Source: Lolium rigidum (taxonomy: Eukaryota > Streptophyta > Magnoliopsida > Poales > Poaceae). From it: DNA of 64,000 bases. Position numbers and translations under genes: made by a program. Shown piece by piece: positions 33,446 through 45,731 of the stretch (position 1 is its first letter; every line of letters begins with the position of its first letter). Location of the stretch: assembly GCF_022539505.1 (NCBI RefSeq), contig NC_061508.1:267474736-267538735 (forward strand), written 5' to 3'. A model generated the notes under the pieces. That model was not told the origin of the DNA, did no database searches, and saw only the letters and a list, made by a program, of their open reading frames with translations.

Positions 33446-35108
33446 GGATGGTTGCGGCATCGGCGTGCTACTCGTATCGCCTCGGGGGGCAACATACTCC
33501 TTCTCTATCAAGTTGGCTGACCCCTGCACCAACAACGTGGCTGAGTATGAAGCGATCTGCAAGGGAATGAAGTTACTCCTGGAAGCTGGGGCCAAAGCAG
33601 TTGAGATCTTTGGAGATTCCAAATTGGTGATTTCTCAGCTCACGGAAGAATACAAGTGCGAAAGCGAGTCACTCTTCCCGTTTTGGGTACAATGCCGTGA
33701 GCTAATGGCACAGTTCAGGTATATAAGCTTGCATTGGATCCCAAGGTTGCAAAATATTGAGGCAAACGACCTCGCACAAACAGCGTCAGGGTACAAGGAT
33801 GTAGCAGGAGAAGCCGATTTTCAAGTGCAATTCCTGGAACCAGATGATTGGAGAGCCGATATCTTCAATTACTTGAAGGATCCGGCTCGGGGGGCACCTA
33901 AGCGTACAAGATACAGAGCCATGAAGTACGTACTGATTGGCGATGACATGTTTTATAGAACTTTGGAAGGATTACTTCTAAAGTGTCTGGGACCAGCCGA
34001 GTCCAATCGGCTCTTGCACGAGGTGCACGAGGGTGCTTGTGGAACCCACCAGTCGGCCCACAAGATGAAATGGCTGATTAGGCGCTCCGGATTTTATTGG
34101 CCTACCATGCTTGAAGATTGCTTCCAGTATTATAAAGGTTGTCAAGCATGTCAGAAGTTTGGGAGCATTCAGATGGTGCCCGCATCAGCAATGAATCCTA
34201 TCATCAAGCCTTGGCCATTCCGAGGATGGGGTATGGATATGATCGGAGAAATTCATCCTTCATCGAGCAAGGGCCATAGATGGGTTTTGGCCATTACAGA
34301 TTACTTCACGAAATGGGTGGAGGCGGTACCTATGAAGAAAGTAGCGTCGGAAGACGTTATCAAGTTCGTATTGGAACATGTCATTCATAGATTCGGGATT
34401 CCCCAAACTATTACGACCGATGGAGGTTCGGTCTTCGTTTCGAAAGAGATGAGAGAGTTCTGCGATGACATGGGGATCAAGTTGATCCGATCGTCTCCAT
34501 ATTATGCTCAAGCAAACGGGCAGGCCGAAGCATCCAACAAAAGCTTGATCAAGCTGATCAAGAGGAAAATCGACGAGCACCCTAAACGATGGCATGAGGT
34601 GTTGTCAGAGGCGTTGTGGGCTTACCGTATGTCGTGTCATGGAGCAATCAAAACCACCCCGTACCAGCTGGTCTATGGACAAGAAGCTGTGTTACCCTGG
34701 GAAGTCAAGGCAGGGTCAAGGCGGGTCACGTTTCAGAATGATCTAACTGCTGAAGAATATGCAGCCCTGATAAGTGACAGCATTGAGGATGCGACGGAAC
34801 TCAGGTTATGGTCACTTGAGAAAATCAAGGAGAACAAAGCCAAGGTGGCTCGGGCATATAATAAGAAAGTGAAGCCAAAAGAGTTCCAAGTTGATGATCT
34901 GGTATGGGAGGCCGTATTACCGTTGGGGACGAGGGATAAAATGTATGGTAAATGGTCTCCGAATTGGCATGGCCCGTATAAAGTTGTCCAAGTTCTGAAG
35001 GGGAATGCGTACATGCTCGAGATGTTGGATGGCGTGAAGTTCCCAGTAGCCGTCAATGGCCAGCATCTCAAGAAGTATTTCCCAAGTATGTGGGATGATG
35101 GACAGTAA
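33366..35108 (+). CDS. Gypsy RNase H and integrase (frame 2)
   Basis: This is the continuation of pol after a single-base shift; there is no true start codon here. RNase H: MFFDGSV, VAEYEAICKGM, FGDSKLVISQL. Integrase: zinc-binding H-H-C-C region (HEVHEGACGTHQSAHKM ... CQACQKFG), core with GMDMIGEIH, TTDGGSVFVSKEM and YYAQANGQAEASNK, so all three catalytic acidic residues are present. A C-terminal DNA-binding-like region ends LKKYFPSMWDDGQ. No chromodomain is visible. Except for the shift this half looks intact, unlike the integrase at 20887-21921. Confidence 0.9.
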   Translation: MLERINTDVAALSVRAWAMFFDGSVCEDGCGIGVLLVSPRGATYSFSIKLADPCTNNVAEYEAICKGMKLLLEAGAKAVEIFGDSKLVISQLTEEYKCESESLFPFWVQCRELMAQFRYISLHWIPRLQNIEANDLAQTASGYKDVAGEADFQVQFLEPDDWRADIFNYLKDPARGAPKRTRYRAMKYVLIGDDMFYRTLEGLLLKCLGPAESNRLLHEVHEGACGTHQSAHKMKWLIRRSGFYWPTMLEDCFQYYKGCQACQKFGSIQMVPASAMNPIIKPWPFRGWGMDMIGEIHPSSSKGHRWVLAITDYFTKWVEAVPMKKVASEDVIKFVLEHVIHRFGIPQTITTDGGSVFVSKEMREFCDDMGIKLIRSSPYYAQANGQAEASNKSLIKLIKRKIDEHPKRWHEVLSEALWAYRMSCHGAIKTTPYQLVYGQEAVLPWEVKAGSRRVTFQNDLTAEEYAALISDSIEDATELRLWSLEKIKENKAKVARAYNKKVKPKEFQVDDLVWEAVLPLGTRDKMYGKWSPNWHGPYKVVQVLKGNAYMLEMLDGVKFPVAVNGQHLKKYFPSMWDDGQ

Positions 35109-36208
35109 AGATATGGAGGCCGATACACGAATCGGCCAGTAAAAAAAATGAAATGGGGGCCGATTGTATGAATCGGCCGGTAACAAAAAAAAATATAGCC
35201 GATGCACGGTCATCGACTCTAGAGATTGAAGGATATTCTGAAACATCTGAACGTGGTCTGTATCTGTTTGACCGTACAAAGGCAGCCGCTTCGCCTGGAA
35301 TCACGTTTGGAATGCAGGCCGATGCTTTGCCATCAGCTTTTTGAGCAATGACTTCGTTGAACAATCGGCCAAATTGACAAGAAAGCAAAGGTGATTGAGA
35401 GAAATTTTCTTCATTAATAAGAGAGGATCTTTACAATGAAGAGCCGATTGCTCAAGAAAGGAAGAACAAAAGAAGAGCCGATTGCTCAGGGACTACTAAT
35501 CCTACAGAGCTAATCGTCGCTGGCCTCATCGTCAGCGCCGGAGCCGCCGTCGACGCTGCTTCCGGAGACTTCCCCGTCGCTGCTACCCAGGTCTTCGGCT
35601 GGGACCTCTTCTTCCTCGTCATCATCATCATTCTCACTGTCCGCCCAAGTGCGGAAACGCTTTGTCGGCGGATACCCAGCGGAAGAGGAGGAATCATCTT
35701 CCTCCTCTTCTTCTCCTTCCTCGTCATCATCATCGTCCTCGCTGTCCGCCCACATGCGGGAGCGCTTCGTCGGCAGGTGCCTGGCGGAGGAGGGGGCCTC
35801 TTCCTTCTTCACTTGTTCCTCCTTCTTGTTGGAGGAGATGGGGTTCGCCCCGGAGTGGGGGTCGTCTTCATTCTTCGGCGAAGAGCGGAGGGAGAGACCT
35901 GAGGAGGTAGAAGAAGAAGAAGACATGGCTGTAATGAAAGAGGGTTTTTTTGGTGCTGGTGGGCAGAACAGAGCAAGGGGATGAAGTGGCGAACCGTCTG
36001 GCACAGATAAATAAAGGGGATGCAGTGAAGATTTAATGCCATGACGGTTCTCGAGGACATGATGCCAAAGCCGTCCAATCGTGCAGAGAAGTTGAGAAGG
36101 CAAGAGTCATGATGAAGAATACTGCGACGGTTCTGCTCTGCCACGACATGACCCTTCAAAGAGGACAGATGGTTTTGCAATTATCATTATCAAAACCAGG
36201 GGGGCATG
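35109..36208 (+). other. 3' non-coding region with purine-rich tract
   Basis: It opens with short repeats of GCCGAT...AATCGGCC (35120-35200) and continues AT-rich. A polypurine tract, CCAGGGGGGCATG (about 36196-36208), touches the 3' LTR at 36209 and is the likely plus-strand primer. An antisense ORF occupies 35510-35926. Confidence 0.65.
35510..35926 (-). CDS. Antisense ORF for an acidic low-complexity protein
   Basis: A minus-strand ORF of about 138 codons from an ATG near 35926 (MSSSSSTSSGLSLRSSPK) to TAG 35510. It has two imperfect internal repeats: PTKRSRMWADSEDDDDDEE and PTKRFRTWADSENDDDDEE, each followed by a Glu/Asp/Ser run, so it would be highly acidic with short basic (KR) patches. 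The open frame extends upstream to 36103 without ATG. It lies on the strand opposite gag-pol, between integrase and the 3' LTR. The function is unknown; it could be low-complexity sequence that happens to be open. Confidence 0.45.
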   Translation of the reverse strand: MSSSSSTSSGLSLRSSPKNEDDPHSGANPISSNKKEEQVKKEEAPSSARHLPTKRSRMWADSEDDDDDEEGEEEEEDDSSSSAGYPPTKRFRTWADSENDDDDEEEEVPAEDLGSSDGEVSGSSVDGGSGADDEASDD

Positions 36209-37374
36209 TGTTACCACCCGATTTTGGCCAAATCAGGAGATGGGCCGTAAGAGAAGATGGGCTTGAAGGATGTACACGTGGAGCATCGTCGAAGCGGCCT
36301 TGTGCTAAGAGTTTGGGCTAAGTTGCCCGTGTATCTGTAATATAGTAGATCGCATTGTAAATTAGATTAACAGATAGAGTCTGGCCCGTGCACGGTTAGG
36401 TGCACGCCTCAATTAGAAAGTCCCTTGGACTATAAATATGTATCTAGGGTTATCGAAAAAGAGGACAATCATCGTTCAACCAACACAAATCAGGCGCATT
36501 GCCACCCCTTTCTTCGAGGGTTTCTCCCGGGTAAGCACCATGCTGCCTAGATCGCATCTAGCGATCTAGGCAGTATACGTTTATTCGTCTACCGTGTACT
36601 GCTCGTGCTGAAGCCTTGTTGATGGCGAGCAGTACGATTTATCCTTAGGTGTTTAGGGGCTTGCATTGATGCTTTCGCGGGCATATCTGCGTGGCAATGC
36701 CGTCCCTCGACACCTAGCTGCCCTTACACCTATCTGGGTGTAAGGGCAGCATCTTGCTTGTTCGTTACTTAGTAGATCCGATCCGTTATAGTTGCTCCTT
36801 GCTCCGCAGGGATTAGTTTAACATCTGCATAGTTAGGCCTTATGCCGGGGTCGGACGATCCGGTAGTGCGTTAGGTGTTGCTCACCGTCCCTGCGAGGGA
36901 TGTTCCGGGGATCAACGTTATGTTGGTTTTTAGGCCTCTCGTAGGGGTAGTTTGCATCATCTTCCGTAGCTGCTAGGCCCGATCACACGTAGGATGTTCC
37001 GGTTATGCGGTGAAAACCCCAAACTGTCGTGGATCGCTTTAGCTTTGTTTTGATCAAGCGGGATCCCCATGTCATTGTAAATCCAACGTGAACCATGGGG
37101 CGATCGGCTCTTTGAGCCGATCCACGGAAGCTCTGATGAGCCGATAGGGCTCGTATTTAATGTTTACGTGTCTACCATGCGGGAACAATCGAAGCACTCT
37201 AACACCTTCCCGATCGGGTCTAGGTCGGGTGGCACGCCCTAGCAACCGCCGGGACGTGGGCTGGAAGATTTGCGGGACGACGCGAGGTGCCAGGGTCCAC
37301 TAAGCGGCCTTGGGAGCCTCCCGGCTCTTCGTGTTGCTTAGCCATTGCCCGTCGGTGGGTTTTGGAGGGTAACA
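36209..37374 (+). repeat. 3' LTR (1166 bp) of the complete element
   Basis: TGTTACCACCC...GGTAACA, an uninterrupted copy of the LTR at 29037-30584. TATA box at 36431-36438. It is followed by target duplication AAACT at 37375-37379. Confidence 0.95.
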
Positions 37375-37654
37375 AAACTAGGGTTTGTTGATAATAGGAT
37401 TGATCCTCTCTTTGTCCCTAGACTCCCCCTTATATAGGAGGCAGGGCCGAGGGTTTCGTATTACACAAGTTACAATAGTCGGTAAACTCTTTGAGTTCTA
37501 CCCGTAAGAGTACAAACTTCCTTATTCCTAATCTATCTCTTATTGCCATAGTCGACTTTCTCATGGGCTTCCGAGCTTCATAATCTTCGGGTTATGGGCC
37601 TTCAGTAAACCCCGGGTTCTATCTTCGGCAGGCCCATCCGGGATGCCTATGTCA
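37375..37654 (-). repeat. 5' LTR of the minus-strand element, piece 2
   Basis: It continues the LTR interrupted at 29036 (first five bases are the target duplication) and ends GATGCCTATGTCA at 37654. It carries an inverted TATA region (TTATATAGG near 37430), as in the related LTRs. Confidence 0.92.
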
Positions 37655-38388
37655 CCGGGGTTCATGGGTTCGCTTGTCTACTCTCTTTTTGGGTTGTAGT
37701 GCAAACAATTCATCAAAGACATAATATTGGTGAAACTTGAACATGTGTTTGATAAGCATTCATATGGGCATCACCTCCTAACATAGAGATGATGCAACAC
37801 ATCTCTCTTATAATCCTCGAGAAAGGGAAAACTCCAAGCAATCTTGAACTAAGAATCAACATAGTATAGCCTTAGGTAATTTGACATAATGTTTGAATCA
37901 CAAATATGCTACCTTGACCAAACAAGATTATCAAGCTGTCATAAGATACTTATTGCACATGAATTCATTTTATCCCTAGTGTGGTAGCAAATCAAAGGTA
38001 AATACCATAGTAGATCTTGAATTTGTTGTCACTATTCAATCATTACCAGCATGTTACTCCATCTAATACACACTTGTTCCCACACATGCTCTTACATACA
38101 TGTTGGATCAGAACAAGTACTTAAAAACGGGGTACATGATATGCATCTATCAATACATCTTACACATAATAGGTTCCAATCTCATATATCAAATCATAGA
38201 ATAAAGATCCACCATATAGGATTTACATATATGACCATATATAGTCATGTTGGGAAGCTCATATTAATAGTGATATCAGTAAAATGGTATGCCAGCCTCC
38301 ATTCCTATTGCACTAGTGTTGCTTCCCATTATATTAGTGCTTTTGGTTTGTAATCTTCCATATCATGCTAATTAAGGCTGAGTGAAAA
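37655..38388. other. Unassigned AT-rich sequence
   Basis: No ORF of merit, no recognisable termini and no internal repeat. It may belong to the Copia element whose remnant continues at 60381, because the long solo LTR at 38389-60380 separates the two, but this is inference only. Confidence 0.4.
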
Positions 38389-39420
38389 TGTCAACACCCG
38401 GATTTTTAAGTCCAGATGCCTGTTATGTCATACATCGCAATCCCAGGAATATTGTTGTTGCGAGACATAACCGTTGAATATCATAGAGTCATCATTTATT
38501 ACAACACGTAATCGTCTTACACAGGTAAATCACATGATCCAATATTACAGTAGTAGTTGATCTATTGATCAACGAACATCACAAATAGCGGAGGCGAAGT
38601 AGTAGCGGTTTATCTAATCCACAGGCCAACGCTTGACGTCAGGAGCAGTCCTAGTTGTCGTAGACGTCCTGTTGCCCATCCTCCTCATACTGTTGTTCTC
38701 CTTCATAGTCTGGCCATTGGAATAGCCAGGGACAAAGCCATGAGTACTTCAAAGTACTCGCAAACTAATACTAGTGTAAGCACTATCAATTTTATTAAGG
38801 GGATGCTAAGCTCTAGGTTTATTTGCATAAAGCCAAGTTTATTTCATCAACATTTAGTAAAGATGCTTGAATCTCTAGACTAACTCAATGGGAACATTAG
38901 TGTCATTCCCACAACTCTGTTGTGATTCAATTCAAAGTCACCAATTCACCTTTCAAATTCAGGTCACAAGTCACAGATCATATTTTTGAAAATGATCTGA
39001 TGACGGAACAGTATGGCCTTTCCAACCGTCCATAACCGTGGACGCGGCTATTCGAATAGTTCTACACTCTACAGAGGTCGTACACTTGTGCCACAACATT
39101 TGCAATAATCTGTCAGGGTTAACTGGCCCTGATTTACCACACTCCGTGCGCGGACTACCAACCATAACCTTTCACCTACATACCCTAGTATAGGCATCTC
39201 TCCCCATGAGCTTGGCCTCCCAGTGAAGACAAACCGTCAGCCTGGGAACTGCACAGGGCTTGGGCCGGATAATTCACCTCAGTCACGTCATTTCACATCA
39301 GTTCACATTTCAACGGAGGAAGCCTCGGCATAACCCCTATGACGCTTGTTTAGAGGGAACCCATACTAAGGCACATAAATTTCTGGTTAAGCCCTTACCC
39401 ATATTCAGGTATTGTGGGGG

Positions 39421-41006
39421 TGATACGTCTCAAACGTATCTATAATTTCTTATCTTCCATGCTACTTTTATGACAATACTTGAATGTTTTATACACACTT
39501 TACATCATTATTATACATTTTCCGGCACTAACCTATTAACAAGATGTTGAAGCGCCAGTTGCTGATTTCTGCTGTTTTTGGTTTCAGAAATCCTACAAAG
39601 GAAATATTCTCGGAATTGGACGAAATCAACGCCCAGTGTCCTATTTTTCCACGAAGCTTCCAGAAGACCGAGGGGGAAACGAAGTGGGGCCACGGGGCGC
39701 CGCCACACTAGGGCGGCGCGGCCTAAGGGGGGCCCGCGCGGCCCTAGCGTGTGGGGCCCCCGTGACCCCTCCGACTCCGCCCTTCCGCCTACTTAAAGCC
39801 TTCGTCGCGAAACCCCATGTACCGAGAGCCACGATACGGAAAACCTTCCAGAGACGCCGCCGCCGCCAATCCCATCTCGGGGGATTTAGGAGATCGCCTC
39901 CGGCACCCTGCCGGAGAGGGGAATCATCACCGGAGGGCTCTACATCATCATGCCCGCCTTCGGATTGATGCATGAGTAGTTCATCCTTGGACTATGGGTC
40001 CATAGCAGTAGCTAGATGGTTGTCTTCTCCGCTTGTGCTATCATTGTTTTGATCTTGTGAGCTGCCTAACATGATCAAGATCATCTATTTGTAATGCTAC
40101 ATGTTGTGTTTGGTGGGATCCGATGAATCTAGAATATTATGTCAAGTTGATTATCAATCTATCATATATGTGTTGATTATGTTCTTGCATGCTCTCCGTT
40201 GCTAGTAGAGGCTCTGGCCAAGTTGATACTTGTAACTCCAAGAGGGAGTATTTGTGCTCGATAGTGGGTTCATGCCTCCATTTAATGCAGGACGATGATG
40301 AGAAAGTTCTAAGGTTGTGGATGTGTTGTTGCTACTAGGGATAAAACATCGATGCTTTGTCTAAAGATATTTGTGTTGATTACATTACGCACCATACTTA
40401 ATGCAATTATCTGTTGTTTATAACTTAATACTGGAGGGGGTGCGGATGCTAACCCGAAGGTGGATTATTTAGGCATAGATGCATGCTGGATAGCGGTCTA
40501 TGTACTTTGTCGTAATTCCCTGATTAAATCTCATAGTAATCATCATTGATATGTATTGAATCTTTATTTGTCAATTGCCCACCTGTAATTTGTTCATCCA
40601 GCATGTTAGTTATCTTATTGGAGATACACCACTAGTGAACTGTGGACCCCGGTCCATTCTTTTACATCTGAATACATTCTACTGCAATTATTTTTTTACT
40701 GTTCTTTGCAAACAAACACCATCTTCCACTCGATACGTTTAATCCTTTGTTTTCAGCAAGCCGGTGAGATTGACAACATCACCGTTACGTTGGGGCAAAG
40801 TACTTTGATTGTGTTGTGCAGGTTCCACGTTGGTGCCGGTTTCACTGGTGTTGCGCCGTGATACACTCCTCCACCAACAACCTTCACGTGCTTCTTGGCT
40901 CCTACTGGTTCGATAACCTTGGTTTCTTTCTGAGGGAAAACTTGCTGCTGTGCGCATCACACCTTCCTCTTGGGGTTCCCAACGGACGTGTACATCACGC
41001 GCATCA
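39421..41006 (+). mobile_element. Solo LTR (1586 bp) with target duplication GGGGG
   Basis: It begins TGATACGTCTCAAACGTATC and ends CACGCGCATCA. GGGGG stands on both sides (39416-39420, 41007-41011). Same family as 25232-26821 and the LTRs of 45732-53860. It is inserted in the long LARD-type LTR. Confidence 0.94.
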
Positions 41007-41011
41007 GGGGG

Positions 41012-43251
41012 TACTTGCAAAAATTGGAATGGTATCGCATCTGAACCCAACTATCAGTTTTTGTAAAATTTCACCAAGTCATTCACAAGTCACATTCACC
41101 TTCAAAATCTTTCAATAGAATGCTTCATCATTCCAAGGTTTTCCAGATCATTTCATTTCACATTTGTTCCCATCTAGAGTAGTCAATTTTACTTATTTAG
41201 CAATAGCAACTAATCATGAGGGGTGCTATCTAGCTTTCTTTGCTTAGGCTAAATTTGGTGCTCTTGATCTATTCTAGACCAAGTGAATCATGAATCAAAA
41301 AAATAGATTTTGAAATACAATGTGTGAAATAATAGTAAGGCAAAAACATGGGATAGGATCATTAAACATAAAGTATAATGTAATGGTGCCTTGCTCTATA
41401 AAGAGCTTTGCATTAAGGTGGCTTGCAAGAATATTATCTTGCAATGATATAACTTATATTAGTTTAACTTGCATTGGTAATAGCTTGCACTAATATCACT
41501 TGCACTTAATATAGCTTGCAATAGTTAGCTTGCCTTGATTGGTGAGGTGATCAAAGTTTTCTTCTTCTTCCTCTTGGTAGAAAAACTCCTCCTCTTGATA
41601 ATCTCCGGTACTAGCGTCTATAAACGAACACAAGGATACAATCACCGAACAATACTTAAGTGCCAGACTAATCACACAAATGGTTCACACAAACTATTCT
41701 AGCATCACCATATTATTAACATGTTGGTTGACTTGGTTTTCTTTTAAAAAAAAATTTCCTCTCATTACAAATATTAATCTAGGGTCTCTATTTAATTCTT
41801 TGAGAAATAATTTCCTCTCATTAAACCTGGTTAAGAATTAATCTCCTCAATTGACAAAGTATGATCACATGTTGACCAAGGTCAACACTTCACACTTATC
41901 CTTTGATAAATATGACTTAACTGAGGGAATACACCTCATGCAATTTAATACTATATTACTAATGAGTTAATATCATCAATTCATACAACATGAGGTTCAT
42001 TATATTAAGGTTATTACCTTATGTTGAATTTACTTGAGACAAGGATTTAAATGAGACTAATACATCTCATAGGATTTAATAAATAGTTGGAAACAATTCA
42101 AATACTACTATACAAATGATTTTAATACTTTCAAATATAACCTATGGGTCATGAAGACTAATGTCCTCACCCCATGCATTCTAAATGTTACTTGGGTTTA
42201 AGATCCTTAAGTGAGCAAGTATGATACCATGCAACAAGGGTCATCACATTACTTTTATAACACTTGGGGATGTGATTTAGTTGAGGTGCTATACCTCATA
42301 CAATTTAATCCTAACATGGTAATGATTTAATATAATCAAACAAATCATATGAGAACTTAAATTACCAGAGTCTCTACCTCAATTTGAATTGTTTGTGACA
42401 AGATTTAAATGAGAGAAACACTCCCATATGATTTATTAATAGTTTTGGACAATATCTTTGACTAGCAATAGCCATATAGTTCTTTAATTAAACTAGGCCA
42501 TGATCATTCAAAGTAAGCATGGCATATCTTTGCAGAAACGATTAATACAAGTGTAATGTGATTTATAGGAGTTGGAATTAACTTTAAAGCATTTGTGGTT
42601 GATTTTTAATAATTATTCTAAGGCAGAAAAGTCCCTGCCTTGTTTATTTTCCTACTTTAATTCTAAGCTTTCCAAATATATAAATTTTTTAAAATTTGGC
42701 CAAGTGGATTTGTCCCTATTTAATTTTAAAGTTGACATCAGATTGATATATTTCTCTATTCTGGATTTTTGAATTTGAAACGTGGGCTGGCGGGAGAATT
42801 AATGGGCTGTCCAGAGCGAGAGAGAGAGATGGGCCGGCCCAGCTTCGCAGCAGGCCAGCTGACAAGGTGGGGGCCACCTGTCTGTGAGGGTTAAGCAGCG
42901 AAACGGTACGTGGAAAGGATGGCCATGCGATTAGAGGCGAGATCGACGGCCGAGGATGGTCGTCTTCTCCGGCGAGACTTACGGGAGGCAGAGGTAGGGG
43001 GTCGGAGCGGTCGTCGGAGCTCCGGCGATCGTCGGAGTTGTGCGCCGCAACGTTGGAGTAGATGAGGAAGCGCCTGGAAGCAGTGGCGTCGTCTGGGGCG
43101 GCCTCCTTCTCCGGCGAGCTTCGGCTACTGTGGGCGGCGACGATCTTGCAATTAGAGCGGTGCGGTGGCTAATCGAGCGAGGTAAGGTGGCGAGGAGAGT
43201 CAGGGTGAGGAGAGTAAGCTGTGGGCGTGCTCAATTTGATCGGAGGGCGCC
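41012..43251 (-). other. LARD LTR interior, AT-rich then GC-rich, no gene
   Basis: 41012-42780 is AT-rich with weak direct repetition of CTTGCA...ATA (41400-41540). 42780-43251 is GC-rich and resembles a transcribed leader on the minus strand downstream of the TATA box at 58119-58127. No protein family is recognisable. Confidence 0.5.
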
Positions 43252-44972
43252 TGATGTCTACGGGTGCTTCTATTCTTGTAGACAGTGTTGGGCCTCCAAG
43301 AGCAGAGGTTTGTAGAACAACAGCAAGTTTCCCTTAAGTGGATTACCCAAGGTTTATCGAACTCAGGGAGGAAGAGGTCAAAGATATCCCTCTCATGCAA
43401 CCCTGCAACCACAAAGCAAGAAGTCTCTTGTGCCCCCAACACACCTAATAGGTGCACTAGTTCGGCGAAGAGATAGTGAAATACAAGTGGTATGAATGAA
43501 TATGAGCAGTAGTACGGCGCCAGAAAATAGCTCGCTGGCGTGCAGTTGATGGTAGTAATATTGCAGGAAGTAAACAAGCGGTAGTAACACGATAAAACGG
43601 TAACAAGCAGCGATAGCGATATTTAGGAACAAGGCCTAGGGAATAGACTTTCACTAGTGGACACTCTCAACTTTGATCACATAACAGAATAGATAAATGC
43701 ATACTCTACACTCTCTTGTTGGATGATGAACACATTGCGTAGGATTACACGAACCCTCAATGCCGGAGTTAACAAGCTCCACAATTCAATGTTCATATTT
43801 AAGTAACCTTAGAGTGTAAGATAGATCAATACGACTAAACCAAGTACTAACGTAGCATGCACACTGTCACCTTCATGCTTATGTAGGAGGAATAATACAC
43901 ATCAGTACTATCATAGCAATAGTTAACTTCGCAATCTACAAGAGATCATGATCATAGCATAAACCAAGTACTAACACGGATGCACACACTGTCACCATTA
44001 CATCGTGTAGGAGGAATAAAACTACTTTAATAACATCACTAGAGTAGCACATAGATAAATTGTGATACAAAACACATTGCAATCATAAAGAGATATAAAT
44101 AAGCACTTCACTACGACATTCATAACGGTGAATAAGTATTACGTGAAATATAGCCTAAGAGACCCACACGGTGCACACACTTGTCACCTTTACACACGTG
44201 GGACAAGGAGTCTCCGGAGATCACATAAGTAAAACTCACTTGACTAGCATAATGACATCTAGATTACAAGCATCATCATATGAATCTCAATCATGTAAGG
44301 CAGCTCATGAGATTATTGTATTGAAGTACATAGGAGAGAGATGAACCACATAGCTACCGGTACAGCCCCGAGCCTCGATGGAGAACTACTCCCTCCTCAT
44401 GGGAGCAGCAGCGGTGATGAAGATGGCGGTGGAGATGGCAGCGGTGTCGATGGAGAAGCCTTCCGGGGGCACTTCCCCGTCCGGCAGGGTGCCGGAACAG
44501 AGACTCCTGTCCCCCAGATCTTGGCTTCGCGATGGCAGCGGCTCTGGATGGTTTCTGTGGGTTTCGTCCTCCGTATCAGGGTTTTCGCGACGGAGGCTTT
44601 AAATAGGCGAAGAGGTGGCGCAGGAGGGTCGAAGGGGTGCCCACACCATAGGGTGGCGCGGGCCCCCCTGGCCACGCCGGCCTGTGGTTTGGGTGGCCTG
44701 TGCCCCCTCTCTGGCGGTTCTCGTGTGTTCTGGATGCTTCCGGGCAAAATAGGAACCTGGGCGTTGATTTCGTCCGATTCGAGAATATTTCGTTACTAGG
44801 ATTTACGAAACCAAAAACAGCGAGAAAACGAGAACCGGCACTTCGGCATCTTGTTAATAGGTTAGTTCCGGAAAATGCACGAATATGACATAAAGTGTGC
44901 ATAAAACATGTAGGTATCATCAATAAAGTAGCATGGAACATAAGAAATTATCGATACGTTGAGGACGTATCG
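43252..44972 (-). repeat. 3' LTR (1721 bp), TGATGTCTAC...GACGTAT family
   Basis: It starts TGATGTCTACGGGTGCTTC. The right end reads GTATCG where the partner LTR reads GTATCA, one of many CAG/CGG differences between the copies. It is adjacent to a PPT-like motif at 44973-44988. Confidence 0.93.
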
Positions 44973-45731
44973 GCATCCCCAAGCTTAGTTACGCTCGTCC
45001 CGAGCGAGGTAAAACGATAACAAAGATAATTTCTTAAGTGACATGCCATCATAACCTTGATCATATTGTAAACATATGTAATGAATGCAGCGATCAAAAC
45101 AATGGTAATGACATGAGTAAACAAATGAATCATAAAGCAATGACTTTTCATGAATAGCACTCTCAAGACAAGCATCAATAAGTCTTGCATAAGAGTTAAC
45201 TCATAAAGCAATAAATCAAAGTAAAGGTGTTGAAGCAACACAAAGGAAGATTAAGTTTCAGCGGTTGCTTTCAACTTATAACATGTATATCTCATGGATA
45301 ATTGTCAACATAGAGTAATATAACAAATGCAATAAGCAAGTATGTAGGAATCAATGCACAGTTCACAAGTGTTTGCTTCTTGAGGTGGAGAGAGATAGGT
45401 GAACTGACTCAACATAAAGGTAAAAGAATGGTCCTTCAAAGAGGAAAGCATCGATTGCTATATTTGTGCTAGAGCTTTGGTTTTGAAAACATAAAGAGAG
45501 CATAAAAGTAAAATTTTGAGAGGTGTTTGTTGTTGTCAACGAATGGTAGTGGGCACTCTAACTACCTCATCAACCAGACTTTCAAGAGCGGCTCCCATGA
45601 AGGACGTTATCTCTACCAGCAAGGTAGATCATCCCTCTTCTCTTTTGTTTACACATGTACTTTAGTTTAGTTTTTCTTTATTTATGGGTGACACTCCTCC
45701 CAACCTTTTGCTTACACAAGCCATGGCTAAC
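44973..45731 (-). other. 3' non-coding region of the non-autonomous element, piece 1
   Basis: The PPT-like motif is at 44973-44988; the remainder is AT-rich and non-coding, homologous to 9224 onward. It ends at target duplication CTAAC (45727-45731) of the nested element. Confidence 0.8.

Larger units (their letters stand above)
29037..37374 (+). mobile_element. Complete Gypsy element, TGTTACC...GGTAACA LTRs
   Basis: LTRs at 29037-30584 (containing a 385 bp solo LTR) and 36209-37374 (1166 bp) flank a gag-pol region. The target duplication AAACT is at 29032-29036 and 37375-37379. The LTRs are nearly identical apart from a few substitutions, which suggests a recent insertion. A protease domain is not seen, pol carries one frameshift, and an antisense acidic ORF lies near the 3' end. 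Confidence 0.95.
19371..37654 (-). mobile_element. Large minus-strand Gypsy element, host of nested insertions
   Basis: Its parts from 3' to 5' are an antisense ORF region (19371-20520), a non-coding spacer, integrase, RNase H, RT, protease and gag up to about 28890, a primer site at 28901-28918, and the 5' LTR in two pieces (28921-29036 and 37375-37654). Insertions inside it are the 664 bp LTR element at its left edge, a solo LTR at 25232-26821, and the complete element 29037-37374 in its LTR. The 3' LTR lies beyond the left insertion and is not seen. The LTR family is the same as 13279-13664. Confidence 0.88.

Noticed and set aside
25232..41006. LTRs at 25232 and 39421 as a pair bounding one element
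   Set aside because: Each has its own target duplication (CTACG and GGGGG), which proves two independent solo LTRs.
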